This document shows positions 1 to 8,820 of a DNA stretch of 64,000 bases, piece after piece (positions within the stretch are counted from its first letter, which is position 1; every line of letters begins with the position of its first letter). The stretch comes from Mycobacterium sp. D16Q13 (GTDB lineage Bacteria > Actinomycetota > Actinomycetes > Mycobacteriales > Mycobacteriaceae): NCBI RefSeq assembly GCF_002013375.1, contig NZ_MAEW01000017.1:62001-126000 (forward strand), read 5' to 3'. A model generated the notes under the pieces. That model had not been told where the DNA came from. It was given only the letters and a program-made list of their open reading frames with translations, and made no database searches. A program made the position numbers and the translations under genes.

Positions 1-1
1 G

Positions 2-769
2 ATCGGCAAGGACATCATCCGGTTCCACACCGTGTACTGGCCGGCATTCCTGATGTCGGCCGGAATCGAGCTGCCGAAACGGGTTTTCGCGCACGGCTTC
101 CTCACCAACAAGGGCGAGAAGATGAGCAAGTCGATCGGCAATGTAGTGAACCCAGTCGATCTGATCGATCATTTCGGGCTGGACCAGGTGCGGTACTTCC
201 TGCTGCGTGAGGTTCCGTTTGGCCAGGATGGCAGCTACACCGAGGACGGCTTGATCGGGCGGATCAACGCCGATCTGGCCAACGAGCTGGGCAATCTGGC
301 GCAACGCTCGCTGTCGATGGTGGCCAAGAATCTTGGCGGAATCGTGCCGGAGCCGGGCGATTACACCGTTGAGGACACCGAACTGCTCGCGGCCGCTGAC
401 GGCCTGTTAGAACAGGCGCGCACACACTTCGAGGTACCTGCGATGCATCTCGCGCTTGAGGCGATGTGGCAGGTGCTGAGCGCGAGTAATCGCTACTTCT
501 CCGCCCAGGAGCCATGGGTACTGGGTAAGAGTGACGACGCGGCCGATCAACAGCGATTCGGCACCGTCCTGTACACCACGCTGGAGGTGGTGCGCATTGT
601 CGCGCTGCTGGCGCAGCCGGTCATGCCCGAATCGGCGGCCAAGCTGCTGGACCTCTTGGGCCAGTCCGAAGATCAGCGGGACTTCGCCGCCATCGGTACC
701 CGGCTGAAGGCTGGCGTGAGCCTGCCCGCGCCGACGGGCGTGTTCCCGAAGTATCAGGTGCCCAAGTAG
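2..769 (+). CDS. metG: Methionyl-tRNA synthetase, C-terminal part (5' truncated)
   Basis: This enzyme charges tRNA-Met with methionine in the cytosol. The reading frame is already open at the window edge, so only the last 255 codons are present and the Rossmann-fold start lies outside. The class I signature KMSKS (codons starting near position 120, within GEKMSKSIGN) closes the catalytic domain, and the following residues form the helical anticodon-binding domain with the usual ANELGNLAQR stretch. No C-terminal tRNA-binding extension follows, as is typical of the short mycobacterial form. In M. tuberculosis metG also lies close to pabB and rsmI, which supports the backbone assignment. Confidence 0.97.
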   Translation: MGKDIIRFHTVYWPAFLMSAGIELPKRVFAHGFLTNKGEKMSKSIGNVVNPVDLIDHFGLDQVRYFLLREVPFGQDGSYTEDGLIGRINADLANELGNLAQRSLSMVAKNLGGIVPEPGDYTVEDTELLAAADGLLEQARTHFEVPAMHLALEAMWQVLSASNRYFSAQEPWVLGKSDDAADQQRFGTVLYTTLEVVRIVALLAQPVMPESAAKLLDLLGQSEDQRDFAAIGTRLKAGVSLPAPTGVFPKYQVPK

Positions 770-794
770 GTCATACGTGATCCCGGTCACGGTC

Positions 795-821
795 TGTCAC
801 AGATTTCATCGCGCCGGTGTC
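795..821 (+). promoter_or_regulatory. ECF41-type promoter upstream of the oxidoreductase
   Basis: TGTCACA at 795-801 is followed by exactly 16 bases and then TGTC at 818-821. The published ECF41 promoter consensus is TGTCACA-N16-CGTC, so only one base differs. It sits about 35 bases before the oxidoreductase start, and an ECF41 sigma factor is encoded two genes downstream. I infer that this promoter is read by that sigma factor. Confidence 0.75.
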
Positions 822-856
822 TTAAGGGCATCAGCGACTGAAAGGAAGTCACCGAA

Positions 857-2014
857 ATGACCGAGAACACCCATGTGACCGTGATCGGCGGGGGCTACGC
901 GGGAACCCTGGCGGCCAACCAATTGCTGGCCAACAAGAACCTGACCGTGACCCTCGTCAATCCGCGACCGCACTTCGTCGAACGGATCCGCCTGCACCAG
1001 CTGGTCGCCGGAAACCGGGGCGCGACGGTCGACTACGACCAGCTGCTCAATCCGGCCATCCGCCTCGTGGTCGACAAGGTCACCCACATCGATGCCGACG
1101 CCCAAAAGCTGGAGCTCGCCTCGGGCGCGGTGCTGCCCTACGACTATCTGGTCTACGCCGTGGGCAGCACCACAACAACTCCCAACATCCCCGGCGTGGC
1201 CGAACATGCGTTGTCCATCAACGAGTTCGAACACGCCCAGCAGGTACGGGCCCGGTATGAGCGGTTGGCACCTGAGGCACCGATCGTGGTCGTCGGTGCG
1301 GGCCTGACCGGTGTCGAGCTGGCCGGAGAACTCGCCGAGGCGGGCCGCCGGGTGACTCTGGTCTGCGGCAAGCAACTGTTGCCCTCGATCGGCGAACCGG
1401 CCCGGCGCGCGGCCGCCAAGCATCTGGAAAAGCTGGGCGTCGAGGTGCTGGCGCCCGCCACGGTCGTCGGAGTCGATGAGGACACCGTGACCCTGTCCGA
1501 CGGGCGCGAACTGCCGAGTGCGCTGACGGTGTGGACCGCCGGATTTGGCGTACCGCAGCTGGCCGCCGACAGCGGACTGCGGACAGACGCGCTGGGGAGA
1601 CTGCTCACCGATGAGACGCTGGTCAGCGTCGACCATCCCCGCATCGTCGCGGCCGGTGATGCGGTAAGCCCCTCAGGCGTGCCGCTGCGGATGAGCTGCC
1701 AGGCCGCCGGGCCGCTGGCCGCGCGTGCGGTCAAGACTGTGCTGGCTCTGGTAGACGGGCTGCAACCGGTAGCGGGCGGGCAGATCTTCGTCGGGCAGAA
1801 CGTCAGCATCGGACGTCGTGCCGCCGTCATCCAGACCTCACGCGCCGACGACACACCACGCAAGCTGTTCATCGGCGGCCGGTCCGGTGCGGCGATCAAG
1901 GAAATGGTCTGCCGCGGAACGGTTTACTTCCTGAAACAGGCCGCCAAGCATCCGAAGGCCTATTACTGGCCGCAGGGCGCCAAGCGCTCTGAAGCCCTCA
2001 AGGTGCAGGCGTAG
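857..2014 (+). CDS. FAD/NAD(P)-dependent oxidoreductase (NDH-2-like), ECF41 partner
   Basis: A 385-residue flavoprotein of the pyridine nucleotide-disulphide oxidoreductase fold. The N-terminal GGGYAGTLAANQLL is the FAD-binding dinucleotide motif, GAGLTGVELAGELAE in the middle is the NAD(P)H-binding motif, and VAAGDAV near the C-terminus is the second FAD contact. It lacks the C-terminal membrane-anchor helix expected of a true NDH-2, so a soluble dehydrogenase is equally possible. The start has a good AAAGGAAG ribosome binding site. The next gene, an ECF41 sigma factor, begins 3 bases after the stop. ECF41 factors are typically paired with a carboxymuconolactone decarboxylase, oxidoreductase or epimerase gene, and this fits the oxidoreductase class. 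Substrate unknown. Confidence 0.9.
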   Translation: MTENTHVTVIGGGYAGTLAANQLLANKNLTVTLVNPRPHFVERIRLHQLVAGNRGATVDYDQLLNPAIRLVVDKVTHIDADAQKLELASGAVLPYDYLVYAVGSTTTTPNIPGVAEHALSINEFEHAQQVRARYERLAPEAPIVVVGAGLTGVELAGELAEAGRRVTLVCGKQLLPSIGEPARRAAAKHLEKLGVEVLAPATVVGVDEDTVTLSDGRELPSALTVWTAGFGVPQLAADSGLRTDALGRLLTDETLVSVDHPRIVAAGDAVSPSGVPLRMSCQAAGPLAARAVKTVLALVDGLQPVAGGQIFVGQNVSIGRRAAVIQTSRADDTPRKLFIGGRSGAAIKEMVCRGTVYFLKQAAKHPKAYYWPQGAKRSEALKVQA

Positions 2015-2016
2015 CG

Positions 2017-2922
2017 GTGTCCGACACCGCGCACGCAGAGCTGTTCACCCACCTGCGCCCGCTGCTGTTCACCATCGCGTACGAAATGTTGGGCTCCGCC
2101 ACAGAGGCCGATGACGTACTGCAGGAGAGCTATCTGCGGTGGGCGCAGGTGGATCTGAGCACGGTCACCGATACCAAGGCCTACTTGGCGCAGATTGTCA
2201 GCCGCCAATCACTGAACACCTTGCGCGCCAACAGCCGTCGGCGCGAGGAGTATGTGGGACCGTGGCTACCGGAGCCGGTGCGAGTGACCTTCGACGGCGA
2301 CGCGGCGGACGCCTCGACAGATGTGGTCCTGGCCGAATCGGTGTCGATGGCGATGCTGGTCGTGTTGGAAACCCTGGCACCGGACGAGCGGGCCGTATTC
2401 GTCATGCGGGAGGTCTTCGGCTTCGACTACTCCGAAATCGCTTCCACCGTATGCAAATCGGAGTCCGCGGTACGTCAGATGGCGCACCGTGCCCGAGAGC
2501 ATGTGCAGTCGCGCCGGCGCCGGTTCACCCCCACCGACCAGCAGGCCGAGGAACTGACCACCAAATTCCTGCTGGCCGCGGCGGGGGGCGATGTCGACGC
2601 GTTAGTAGAAATGCTGGCCCCCGACGCGGTGTGGACATCCGACGGCGGCGGCAAGGTCAGTGCCGCACGGCGTCCGGTCTATGGGGCCGACAGAGTGGCA
2701 CGCGTGGCCATCGGTCTGTCGCGGGCCGCCGCCGCGTTCCCCGATGTCCGCATGGAACTAAGCACCTACAACAGCACGCCGGCCCTACTGATCTACAGCG
2801 AAGGACGTCTCGACGCGGTGCTGGCCGTGTCGATCGCGGATGGCAAGGTGGCGCATGTTTTCGCGATCCGCAACCCCGACAAGCTGGCCACCGCCGAAAC
2901 AGCGCGTCACATCAGCAGATAA
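2017..2922 (+). CDS. ECF41-family RNA polymerase sigma factor with SnoaL-like C-terminal domain (SigJ-like)
   Basis: A 301-residue extracytoplasmic-function sigma factor. Region 2 (LRPLLFTIAYEMLGSATEAD) and region 4 (DERAVFVMREVFGFDYSEIA) are clear. The C-terminal extension of about 130 residues is SnoaL/NTF2-like. The hallmark motifs of ECF41 are all present: WLPEP in the linker, DGGGK in the extension and NPDKL near the end. In this group the extension replaces an anti-sigma factor and tunes activity, and no anti-sigma gene is seen nearby. GTG start directly after the oxidoreductase stop, so the two are probably cotranscribed from the ECF41-type promoter at 795-821 and form an autoregulated pair. 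Confidence 0.93.
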   Translation: MSDTAHAELFTHLRPLLFTIAYEMLGSATEADDVLQESYLRWAQVDLSTVTDTKAYLAQIVSRQSLNTLRANSRRREEYVGPWLPEPVRVTFDGDAADASTDVVLAESVSMAMLVVLETLAPDERAVFVMREVFGFDYSEIASTVCKSESAVRQMAHRAREHVQSRRRRFTPTDQQAEELTTKFLLAAAGGDVDALVEMLAPDAVWTSDGGGKVSAARRPVYGADRVARVAIGLSRAAAAFPDVRMELSTYNSTPALLIYSEGRLDAVLAVSIADGKVAHVFAIRNPDKLATAETARHISR

Positions 2923-2964
2923 CCCGGTGGCGGTTCGGGCGGTACATCGGACACAATCACCGGC

Positions 2965-3783
2965 GTGTTCTGTGATATCGATACCGCCGCGCGCATTGAA
3001 CGTGCCGAGGCCGACACCATCGCCGCGGGCACTGGGAAGTGCGACGGCGGTCTGGTGATACCGCTGGCAGGGGGCATCGCGTCCTACGCCGGACCGGATT
3101 CACCGATGAACAAGATCGCTGGACTCGGGTTCAGCGGTGTGCCAAGCGAATCCGAACTCGACGCCGTCGAGCGGGAGTTCGCCGAACGGGATACCCCGGT
3201 GCAGGCTGAAATCGCGAGCCTCGCCGATCCCGCGATCTGCGAGCTGCTCACCGCCCGGGGCTACCTGCTGGTGTCTTTCGAGGATGTCCTCGGCCTTCCC
3301 CTAGCCGATGCCCCAGCGCCGGTCATTCCCGACGGCGTCACGGTGCGTCACAGCGGCAGCGATGAGCTGACCAGTTGGGTCGACGTGGTCGTCGACGGGT
3401 TCGCGGTACCCGATGACCAGGGTGTGGCCTCGCACGAATCATTTCCGCGCGAGGTGCTTTTCCGCGCGATCGCCGCACTGTCCACAGTTCAGGGCCAGCA
3501 GCGGTACATCGCTCTGCGCGAGGGTGCTGTCGCCGGCGGCGCAAGCATGCGCATCCTCGACGGGGTGGCCCAGCTCAACGGTGCGGCCACCGCAGCCCCA
3601 CACCGCCGGCGCGGTATCCAAACGGCACTGCTGACCACCCGGCTTCACGAAGCCGCCCGCGATGGCGCGGAGCTGGCGGTGGTGACCACCCAGCCCGGGT
3701 CGAAGTCCCAGCAGAACACCCAGCGCCAGGGCTTCTCACTGCTGTACACCCGCGCGATCCTGGTGAAGGGTCTGCGAAACTAG
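2965..3783 (+). CDS. GNAT-family N-acetyltransferase
   Basis: A 272-residue protein whose C-terminal half carries a GNAT fold. The acetyl-CoA-binding motif A is visible as NGAATAAPHRRRGIQTALLTTRL (the RRRGIQ loop), followed by AELAVVTTQPGSKSQQNTQRQGF, the usual motif B region. The N-terminal half resembles the first lobe of two-domain GNATs. GTG start. It lies between the sigma factor and pabB on the same strand and may be read through to pabB, since the gap to pabB is only 4 bases. Substrate cannot be deduced. Confidence 0.85.
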   Translation: MFCDIDTAARIERAEADTIAAGTGKCDGGLVIPLAGGIASYAGPDSPMNKIAGLGFSGVPSESELDAVEREFAERDTPVQAEIASLADPAICELLTARGYLLVSFEDVLGLPLADAPAPVIPDGVTVRHSGSDELTSWVDVVVDGFAVPDDQGVASHESFPREVLFRAIAALSTVQGQQRYIALREGAVAGGASMRILDGVAQLNGAATAAPHRRRGIQTALLTTRLHEAARDGAELAVVTTQPGSKSQQNTQRQGFSLLYTRAILVKGLRN

Positions 3784-3787
3784 ACCG

Positions 3788-5041
3788 ATGCGCGTCCAGC
3801 AGCTCGGCAACCTCGGTGCGCCGCCGGCCGTGCTGCGAGCTCTTGCCAGCGCCACGCGCGCGACGGGACGTCCAGCACCCGCGGCCTTGATCGGATCCTG
3901 GTTCGATTCGCCGGCGATCATCTCCCCGTCGCTCTCCGCGCACCCAGTGCTGCCACGACAAGCGTTCAGCGGCAAGACTTCTCATGTGGACCCTGTTCCA
4001 CCAGGCGCGGTGGGCGGCGGCTGGATTGGCTTCCTCGGATATCCGGACCTGGCCTCCGGCAGCCAGGCTCGACGGCTCCCCGCCGCCGCCGGCGGCTGGA
4101 CCGATGCGGTACTGCGGCTAGACGATGACGAATGCTGGTGGTACGAAAGCCTTCTGGGTGAGGAGTGCCCGGCGTGGATACTCCAGGCACTGACACACCC
4201 CCGCGACCCCGCGCCATGGTTCATCGACTGGACGGCCCCCGATCGTGAGCACCACCGCGTTGCCGTGACCTGCTGTCTGGAAGCCATAGCGGCAGGCGAG
4301 GTGTACCAGGCCTGTGTGTGCACGCAGTTCCGCGGCAGACTGGCGGGCGATCCGTTGGACTTCTTCGCCGACGCGATCACTCGAACCGCACCGGACCGCG
4401 CCGCATTCGTCTCCGGCGCCTGGGGCGCCGTGGCCTCGTTGTCACCCGAATTGTTCTTGCGGCGCAAAGGCACCGACGTCCGCTCCAGCCCCATCAAGGG
4501 CACCCTGGCCGGGACCGAGGACCCCGCGGCGCTGTTGACCTCGGTCAAGGATGTCGCCGAGAACGTCATGATCACCGACCTGGTGCGCAATGACCTGGGG
4601 CGCATCGCCATCACCGGAACCGTCACCGTTCCCGAGCTTCTCGCCGTCCACCCGGCGCCCGGCGTGTGGCATCTGGTGTCCACCGTCGCCGCCCAGGTGT
4701 CCCTGGACGCCACCGCCAGCGACCTCCTGAACGCCACGTTCCCGCCCGCCTCGGTAACCGGAACACCCAAAACCCGTGCACGCCAACTACTGCGCCAATG
4801 GGAATCGGATCACCGCGGGGTGTACTGCGGCACCGTCGGCATGCTCTCCCCCGCGGCCGGCCTGGAACTCAACGTCGCGATCCGCACCGTGGAGATCGCC
4901 CCCGACGGCACCGCCGTGCTCGGCGTGGGCGGCGGTATCACCGCCGACTCCGATATCGATGCCGAGTGGCAGGAGTGCCTACACAAGGCAGCCGCCACGG
5001 TCGACCTCACGGCGATCGCGGCACTCAAGCCCGCGCTTTGA
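3788..5041 (+). CDS. pabB: Aminodeoxychorismate synthase component I
   Basis: This enzyme aminates chorismate to 4-amino-4-deoxychorismate for folate synthesis. The 417-residue protein has the chorismate-binding signature blocks: SSPIKGTLAGTEDP, the metal- and substrate-binding run ENVMITDLVRNDLGR, SVTGTPKTRA and, at the end, GGGITADSDIDAEWQE. The PIKGT lysine block is the pabB form; anthranilate synthase TrpE and salicylate synthases differ here. ATG start, 4 bases after the GNAT gene. The 3' end overlaps the convergent rsmI by 17 bases. Confidence 0.93.
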   Translation: MRVQQLGNLGAPPAVLRALASATRATGRPAPAALIGSWFDSPAIISPSLSAHPVLPRQAFSGKTSHVDPVPPGAVGGGWIGFLGYPDLASGSQARRLPAAAGGWTDAVLRLDDDECWWYESLLGEECPAWILQALTHPRDPAPWFIDWTAPDREHHRVAVTCCLEAIAAGEVYQACVCTQFRGRLAGDPLDFFADAITRTAPDRAAFVSGAWGAVASLSPELFLRRKGTDVRSSPIKGTLAGTEDPAALLTSVKDVAENVMITDLVRNDLGRIAITGTVTVPELLAVHPAPGVWHLVSTVAAQVSLDATASDLLNATFPPASVTGTPKTRARQLLRQWESDHRGVYCGTVGMLSPAAGLELNVAIRTVEIAPDGTAVLGVGGGITADSDIDAEWQECLHKAAATVDLTAIAALKPAL

Positions 5042-5858
5042 CCACCGCGTCGTACAGATCGCGCCTCGACAGCGTCGCACCGGATTCGCCGATCGCCATC
5101 GCGCAGGACTCCCGCAGCCCCATACCGTCGTCCATGAGCTCCTCCACCCTGGCCACCAGGGTTTCGATTTCGGGGACGGCGGGACGACCGCCGTCGAGCA
5201 CCACCGTGATCTCCCCGAGCACGTCGCCCTCGGCCCAGACGGCCAACTCGCGCAGGGTGCCCCGCAACACCTCTTCATGAGTCTTGGTCAGCTCACGGCA
5301 TACCGCGGCGCGGCGTTCCGGCCCCAGCACCTCCACCGCATCGGCCAGGGTCTCCCCCAGCCGTCGCGGCGACTCGAAGAACACACAGGTACGGGGTTCG
5401 GCCACCAGCTCGGCTAGCCAGCGCCGCCGCGCCCCCTGCTTACGCGGTGCGAAACCCTCGAAACAGAAACGGTCCACCGGGAGCCCCGAGACGGCCAACG
5501 CCGTCGTCACCGCCGACGGCCCGGGCAGACACTTGATCGGTATCCCCTGTTTCACGCAGGCGGCGACCAAGCGATACCCCGGGTCACTGATCGACGGCAT
5601 CCCGGCGTCAGTGACCACCAGGACGTCGTACCCCGCCTCCAGATCGGCCAGCAGCGGCTCGATACGGCTGGCCTCGTTCTGGTCGTAGAAACTGATGATC
5701 TGCCCGCTGATCTGCACATCCAGCGATTTGGCCAGCGCCCGAACACGGCGGGTGTCCTCGGCAGCCACCACCGATGTCTTGGCCAATGCCTCACGCAATC
5801 GGGGCGAGGCGTCCCCAGGCTCCCCGAGCGGTGTCGCCGCCAGCAGCAAGTTCCCCAT
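5025..5858 (-). CDS. rsmI: 16S rRNA (cytidine-1402-2'-O)-methyltransferase
   Basis: RsmI 2'-O-methylates C1402 in the decoding centre of 16S rRNA, using SAM. The 277-residue protein has the TP-methylase fold. It begins MGNLLLAATPLGEPGDASPR, which matches the family N-terminus although the usual P-T-P-I/L-G-N order is shifted to ATPLGE. Further blocks are VVAAEDTRR, VTDAGMPSISDPGY and PGPSAVTTALAVSGLP, the last with the following FCFEGF typical of RsmI. The C-terminal helical extension is present. Divergent from pmt. Confidence 0.95.
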   Translation of the reverse strand: MGNLLLAATPLGEPGDASPRLREALAKTSVVAAEDTRRVRALAKSLDVQISGQIISFYDQNEASRIEPLLADLEAGYDVLVVTDAGMPSISDPGYRLVAACVKQGIPIKCLPGPSAVTTALAVSGLPVDRFCFEGFAPRKQGARRRWLAELVAEPRTCVFFESPRRLGETLADAVEVLGPERRAAVCRELTKTHEEVLRGTLRELAVWAEGDVLGEITVVLDGGRPAVPEIETLVARVEELMDDGMGLRESCAMAIGESGATLSRRDLYDAVVKARA

Positions 5859-5942
5859 CCCGCAAGACTAAGTCCCTCGTGCTGCCGCTTCCGCCCGCCG
5901 CACCAAGATGCCGGTCTCGGGTCCTCCCTTACGATCGACCGT

Positions 5943-7484
5943 GTGACCGTGCCCGCAACCCTGCCGCCGACCTCGGCAGCCGAGTCGGATCTCCAGTCGC
6001 CGGGGCCCCGGATACCGCCCGCGGACTTCGGGCCTACCGACCGGCTTCAGGGCTGGGTGATGACCGCCGTCATCACCGCAATCGCGGCGCTCACCCGCTT
6101 CATCAATGTCGGCGCACTCACCGATCGCGGCACCCCCGTCTTCGATGAGAAGCACTACGTACCGCAGGGCTGGCAGGTCGTCACCAACGGCGTCGAGGAC
6201 AACCCCGGCTACGGGCTCGTGGTGCATCCGCCCGTCGGCAAACAGATGATCGCCATCGGCGAATGGCTCTTCGGATACAACTCGTTCGGCTGGCGGTTCG
6301 CGGCGGCGCTGTCGGGCACCATCCTGGTGCTGCTGGTCGCCCGCATCGCCCGGCGGATCAGCCGGTCCACCATGGTGGGCGCCATCGCAGGGGTGCTGCT
6401 GATCGCAGACGGGGTCAGCTTCGTCACTGCACGCACCGCGCTGCTCGATGTGTATCAGGCGCTCTTCGTGGTGGCTGCCTTCGGCGCACTGATCGTGGAT
6501 CGGGATCAGGTGAGGGAACGGCTGTACAACGCGTACCTCGACGGGCGGATCGGCGAGACCGTATGGGGTCCGCGCCTGGGCGTGCGCTGGTGGCGCTTCG
6601 GCGCCGGGATCCTGCTCGGGTTGGCCTGCGGCACAAAGTGGTCGGGGCTGTACTTCATCGCGTTCTTCGGAGTGCTGTGCATCGCCTTCGACATCGCGGC
6701 ACGGCGCGCGTACGGGGTGCAGCGGCCATGGGCCGGCGCCGCGGTGCGCGATCTGGGCCCGGCCCTGTATGCCCTGCTGGTCATACCCTTCGTCGTGTAC
6801 ATGGCCTCGTATTGGTCGTGGTTCGCCTCCGAGACGGGTATCAACAGGCACGCCGAGGGACGCCAAATCGGGATCGGCGGCTGGGTGCCCGATGCCCTGC
6901 GATCGCTCTGGTACTACACGCACAGCGTCTACACATTCCATTCGACGCTGACCAACGCCAACGGCAATCACCATCCGTGGGAGTCCAAGCCGTGGACGTG
7001 GCCGATGTCGCTGCGCCCCCTGCTCTACGCCATCGAGGACAAGAACATCCCCGGCTGCGGCGCCAATTCCTGTGTCCGCGCGGTGTTGTTGGTAGGCACC
7101 CCGGCCATCTGGTGGCTTGCGGTTCCGGTGCTGCTCTGGGCCACCTGGGCGACGGTGGTCCGGCGCGACTGGCGTTACGCCGTGGCACTGGTGGGCTACT
7201 GCGCGGGATGGCTGCCCTGGTTCGGCAACATCGATCGGCAGATGTACTTCTTCTATGCCACCCCGATGGTGCCGTTCCTGGTGATGATGATCGCGTTCAT
7301 CATCGGCGATTTCCTGCGTAAGCCGGTGGCCAACCCGGAGCGGAAAACGTTGCGAATGTTCATTGCAACGTTCTATCTGGCGGTAGTGGTCACCAACTTC
7401 GCGTGGCTGTACCCGATACTCACCGGTGCCGCGATCTCACCGTTCATGTGGAACATGGAGATGTGGCTGCCCAGCTGGCGCTAA
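5943..7484 (+). CDS. pmt: Polyprenol-phosphate-mannose-protein O-mannosyltransferase (GT39)
   Basis: This integral membrane enzyme transfers mannose from polyprenyl-phosphate-mannose to Ser/Thr of secreted proteins during Sec export. The 513-residue protein has about ten hydrophobic segments. The first extracytoplasmic loop holds the catalytic acidic pair in FDEKHYVPQGWQ, followed by HPPVGKQMIAIGEWLFGYNSFGWR, both diagnostic of the PMT family. GTG start, with an ATG-free leader of 84 bases shared divergently with rsmI, the same arrangement as in M. tuberculosis. Confidence 0.95.
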   Translation: MTVPATLPPTSAAESDLQSPGPRIPPADFGPTDRLQGWVMTAVITAIAALTRFINVGALTDRGTPVFDEKHYVPQGWQVVTNGVEDNPGYGLVVHPPVGKQMIAIGEWLFGYNSFGWRFAAALSGTILVLLVARIARRISRSTMVGAIAGVLLIADGVSFVTARTALLDVYQALFVVAAFGALIVDRDQVRERLYNAYLDGRIGETVWGPRLGVRWWRFGAGILLGLACGTKWSGLYFIAFFGVLCIAFDIAARRAYGVQRPWAGAAVRDLGPALYALLVIPFVVYMASYWSWFASETGINRHAEGRQIGIGGWVPDALRSLWYYTHSVYTFHSTLTNANGNHHPWESKPWTWPMSLRPLLYAIEDKNIPGCGANSCVRAVLLVGTPAIWWLAVPVLLWATWATVVRRDWRYAVALVGYCAGWLPWFGNIDRQMYFFYATPMVPFLVMMIAFIIGDFLRKPVANPERKTLRMFIATFYLAVVVTNFAWLYPILTGAAISPFMWNMEMWLPSWR

Positions 7485-7490
7485 CCCATG

Positions 7491-7546
7491 CCGCCGACAC
7501 GCCGTGACACGCCCAGCGGAATGCACATAACGCGGCGTGTCGGCGG
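7491..7546. terminator. Long-loop inverted repeat between convergent pmt and arcA
   Basis: Perfect 14-base arms (CCGCCGACACGCCG at 7491-7504 and its complement at 7533-7546) surround a 28-base loop, exactly filling the gap between the two convergent stop codons. There is no U tract on either side, which is common for mycobacterial terminators, so termination in both directions is inferred. Confidence 0.6.
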
Positions 7547-7552
7547 GCAGGG

Positions 7553-8767
7553 CTAGAGCAGATCGCGCGATACCGGGCAGGACATGCAGCGCGGCCCGCC
7601 CCGGCCGGTACCTAATTCCGACGCCGAGATGGCGAGCACCTCAACACCTGAAGCCTCCAGGCGCGCATTGGTTTCCACATTGCGTTCATAGGCGACGACC
7701 ACACCGGGAGCCAGCGCCAGGGTGTTGTTCCCGTCGTCCCACTGCTCGCGTTCGGCGGTGACCGGATCCAGCCCGGTATCAATGACGCGCAGCTTGCCGA
7801 TGCCCATCGCATCGGCCGCCGCTTCCACGAATGGATCCGAACCCGAGATGCTGACCCCACTGTCGGTGCGACGAATGGTGAATGCCGACAACGAATCCTG
7901 AATCGCCGGATACATCACGACGGCATCGGTATCGACCATGGTGCACACGGTGTCCAGGTGCATGGACGCACGTTCCTGCGCGATGGGCACCGCGAGCACG
8001 GTATGGGCAAGATCGTCGTCGAACAGGCTGCGCGCCAAGGCTTCCGCACCGGCAGGCGTGGTGCGCTCCCCGACTCCGACCGCCACCACGCCGGGGCCCA
8101 GCAGCAGCACGTCACCACCCTCGACAGGGGCCGAATGGGACTCATAGGCCCGGCGCACTCCGAGGAATCGCGGGTGATGGGCATAGATCAGGTCGGTGAG
8201 CGAGGTCTCACGCACCCGCGCCGGCAGTGCCAGTGAGGTGATCGCGAATTTGCGGCCGATCCAAAACGACGAGTCCCGGGTGAACAGCAGATTCGGCAGC
8301 GGCTCGATGACGAAATCCGACCCATGGTGCATGGTCCGCACCAAGGACGGCTGCGCCACCTTGCCTCCCACGGGCAGCTCATCGAACGTCATCCCACACA
8401 TCAGCACGTAGGCGAGGTCCGCGGCCTCCAACGACCGCAAGTACTCCGAGAGATCTTGCGCCAGCGCGTAACCCAGCCTGCGCGCGCTGACCGCCGCAGA
8501 TATGCCCTGTACCCGCGCGGCACCGCTGGCCAGCGCCTCGCGCAACAATTCGGAGAGCAGCAGCACCTCGACACCCCGCGAACGCAGCACGCCGGCGAAG
8601 GCATCATGCTCCTCCTGAGCGCGCGCAACCCAGGGCAGTCCGTCGAACAGCAGCTGGTCGTTGTTGCGCGGGGTGAGCCGCTTGAGCTCGTCGCCGGGCC
8701 GGTGCAACACGACCGCCCGCAGCCGTCCCACCTCTGAATTAGCACCCAGCACTGGAGCATCCGTCAT
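7553..8767 (-). CDS. arcA: Arginine deiminase
   Basis: It hydrolyses arginine to citrulline and ammonia in the cytosol. The 404-residue protein has the guanidine-modifying enzyme motifs: LRAVVLHRPGDELKRL at the start, FTRDSSFWIG, the catalytic His/Asp region SMHLDTVCTMVD, and the nucleophile cysteine in GRGGPRCMSCPVSRD near the C-terminus. No arcB, arcC or arcD lies next to it, so as in other mycobacteria a full fermentative deiminase operon is absent. Divergent from the AlkB-like gene across 53 bases. Confidence 0.96.
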   Translation of the reverse strand: MTDAPVLGANSEVGRLRAVVLHRPGDELKRLTPRNNDQLLFDGLPWVARAQEEHDAFAGVLRSRGVEVLLLSELLREALASGAARVQGISAAVSARRLGYALAQDLSEYLRSLEAADLAYVLMCGMTFDELPVGGKVAQPSLVRTMHHGSDFVIEPLPNLLFTRDSSFWIGRKFAITSLALPARVRETSLTDLIYAHHPRFLGVRRAYESHSAPVEGGDVLLLGPGVVAVGVGERTTPAGAEALARSLFDDDLAHTVLAVPIAQERASMHLDTVCTMVDTDAVVMYPAIQDSLSAFTIRRTDSGVSISGSDPFVEAAADAMGIGKLRVIDTGLDPVTAEREQWDDGNNTLALAPGVVVAYERNVETNARLEASGVEVLAISASELGTGRGGPRCMSCPVSRDLL

Positions 8768-8820
8768 GAGATGACGCTAGCTTGCCATGCAATCGAACAT
8801 GTGTGCGATATCATGGGAGT

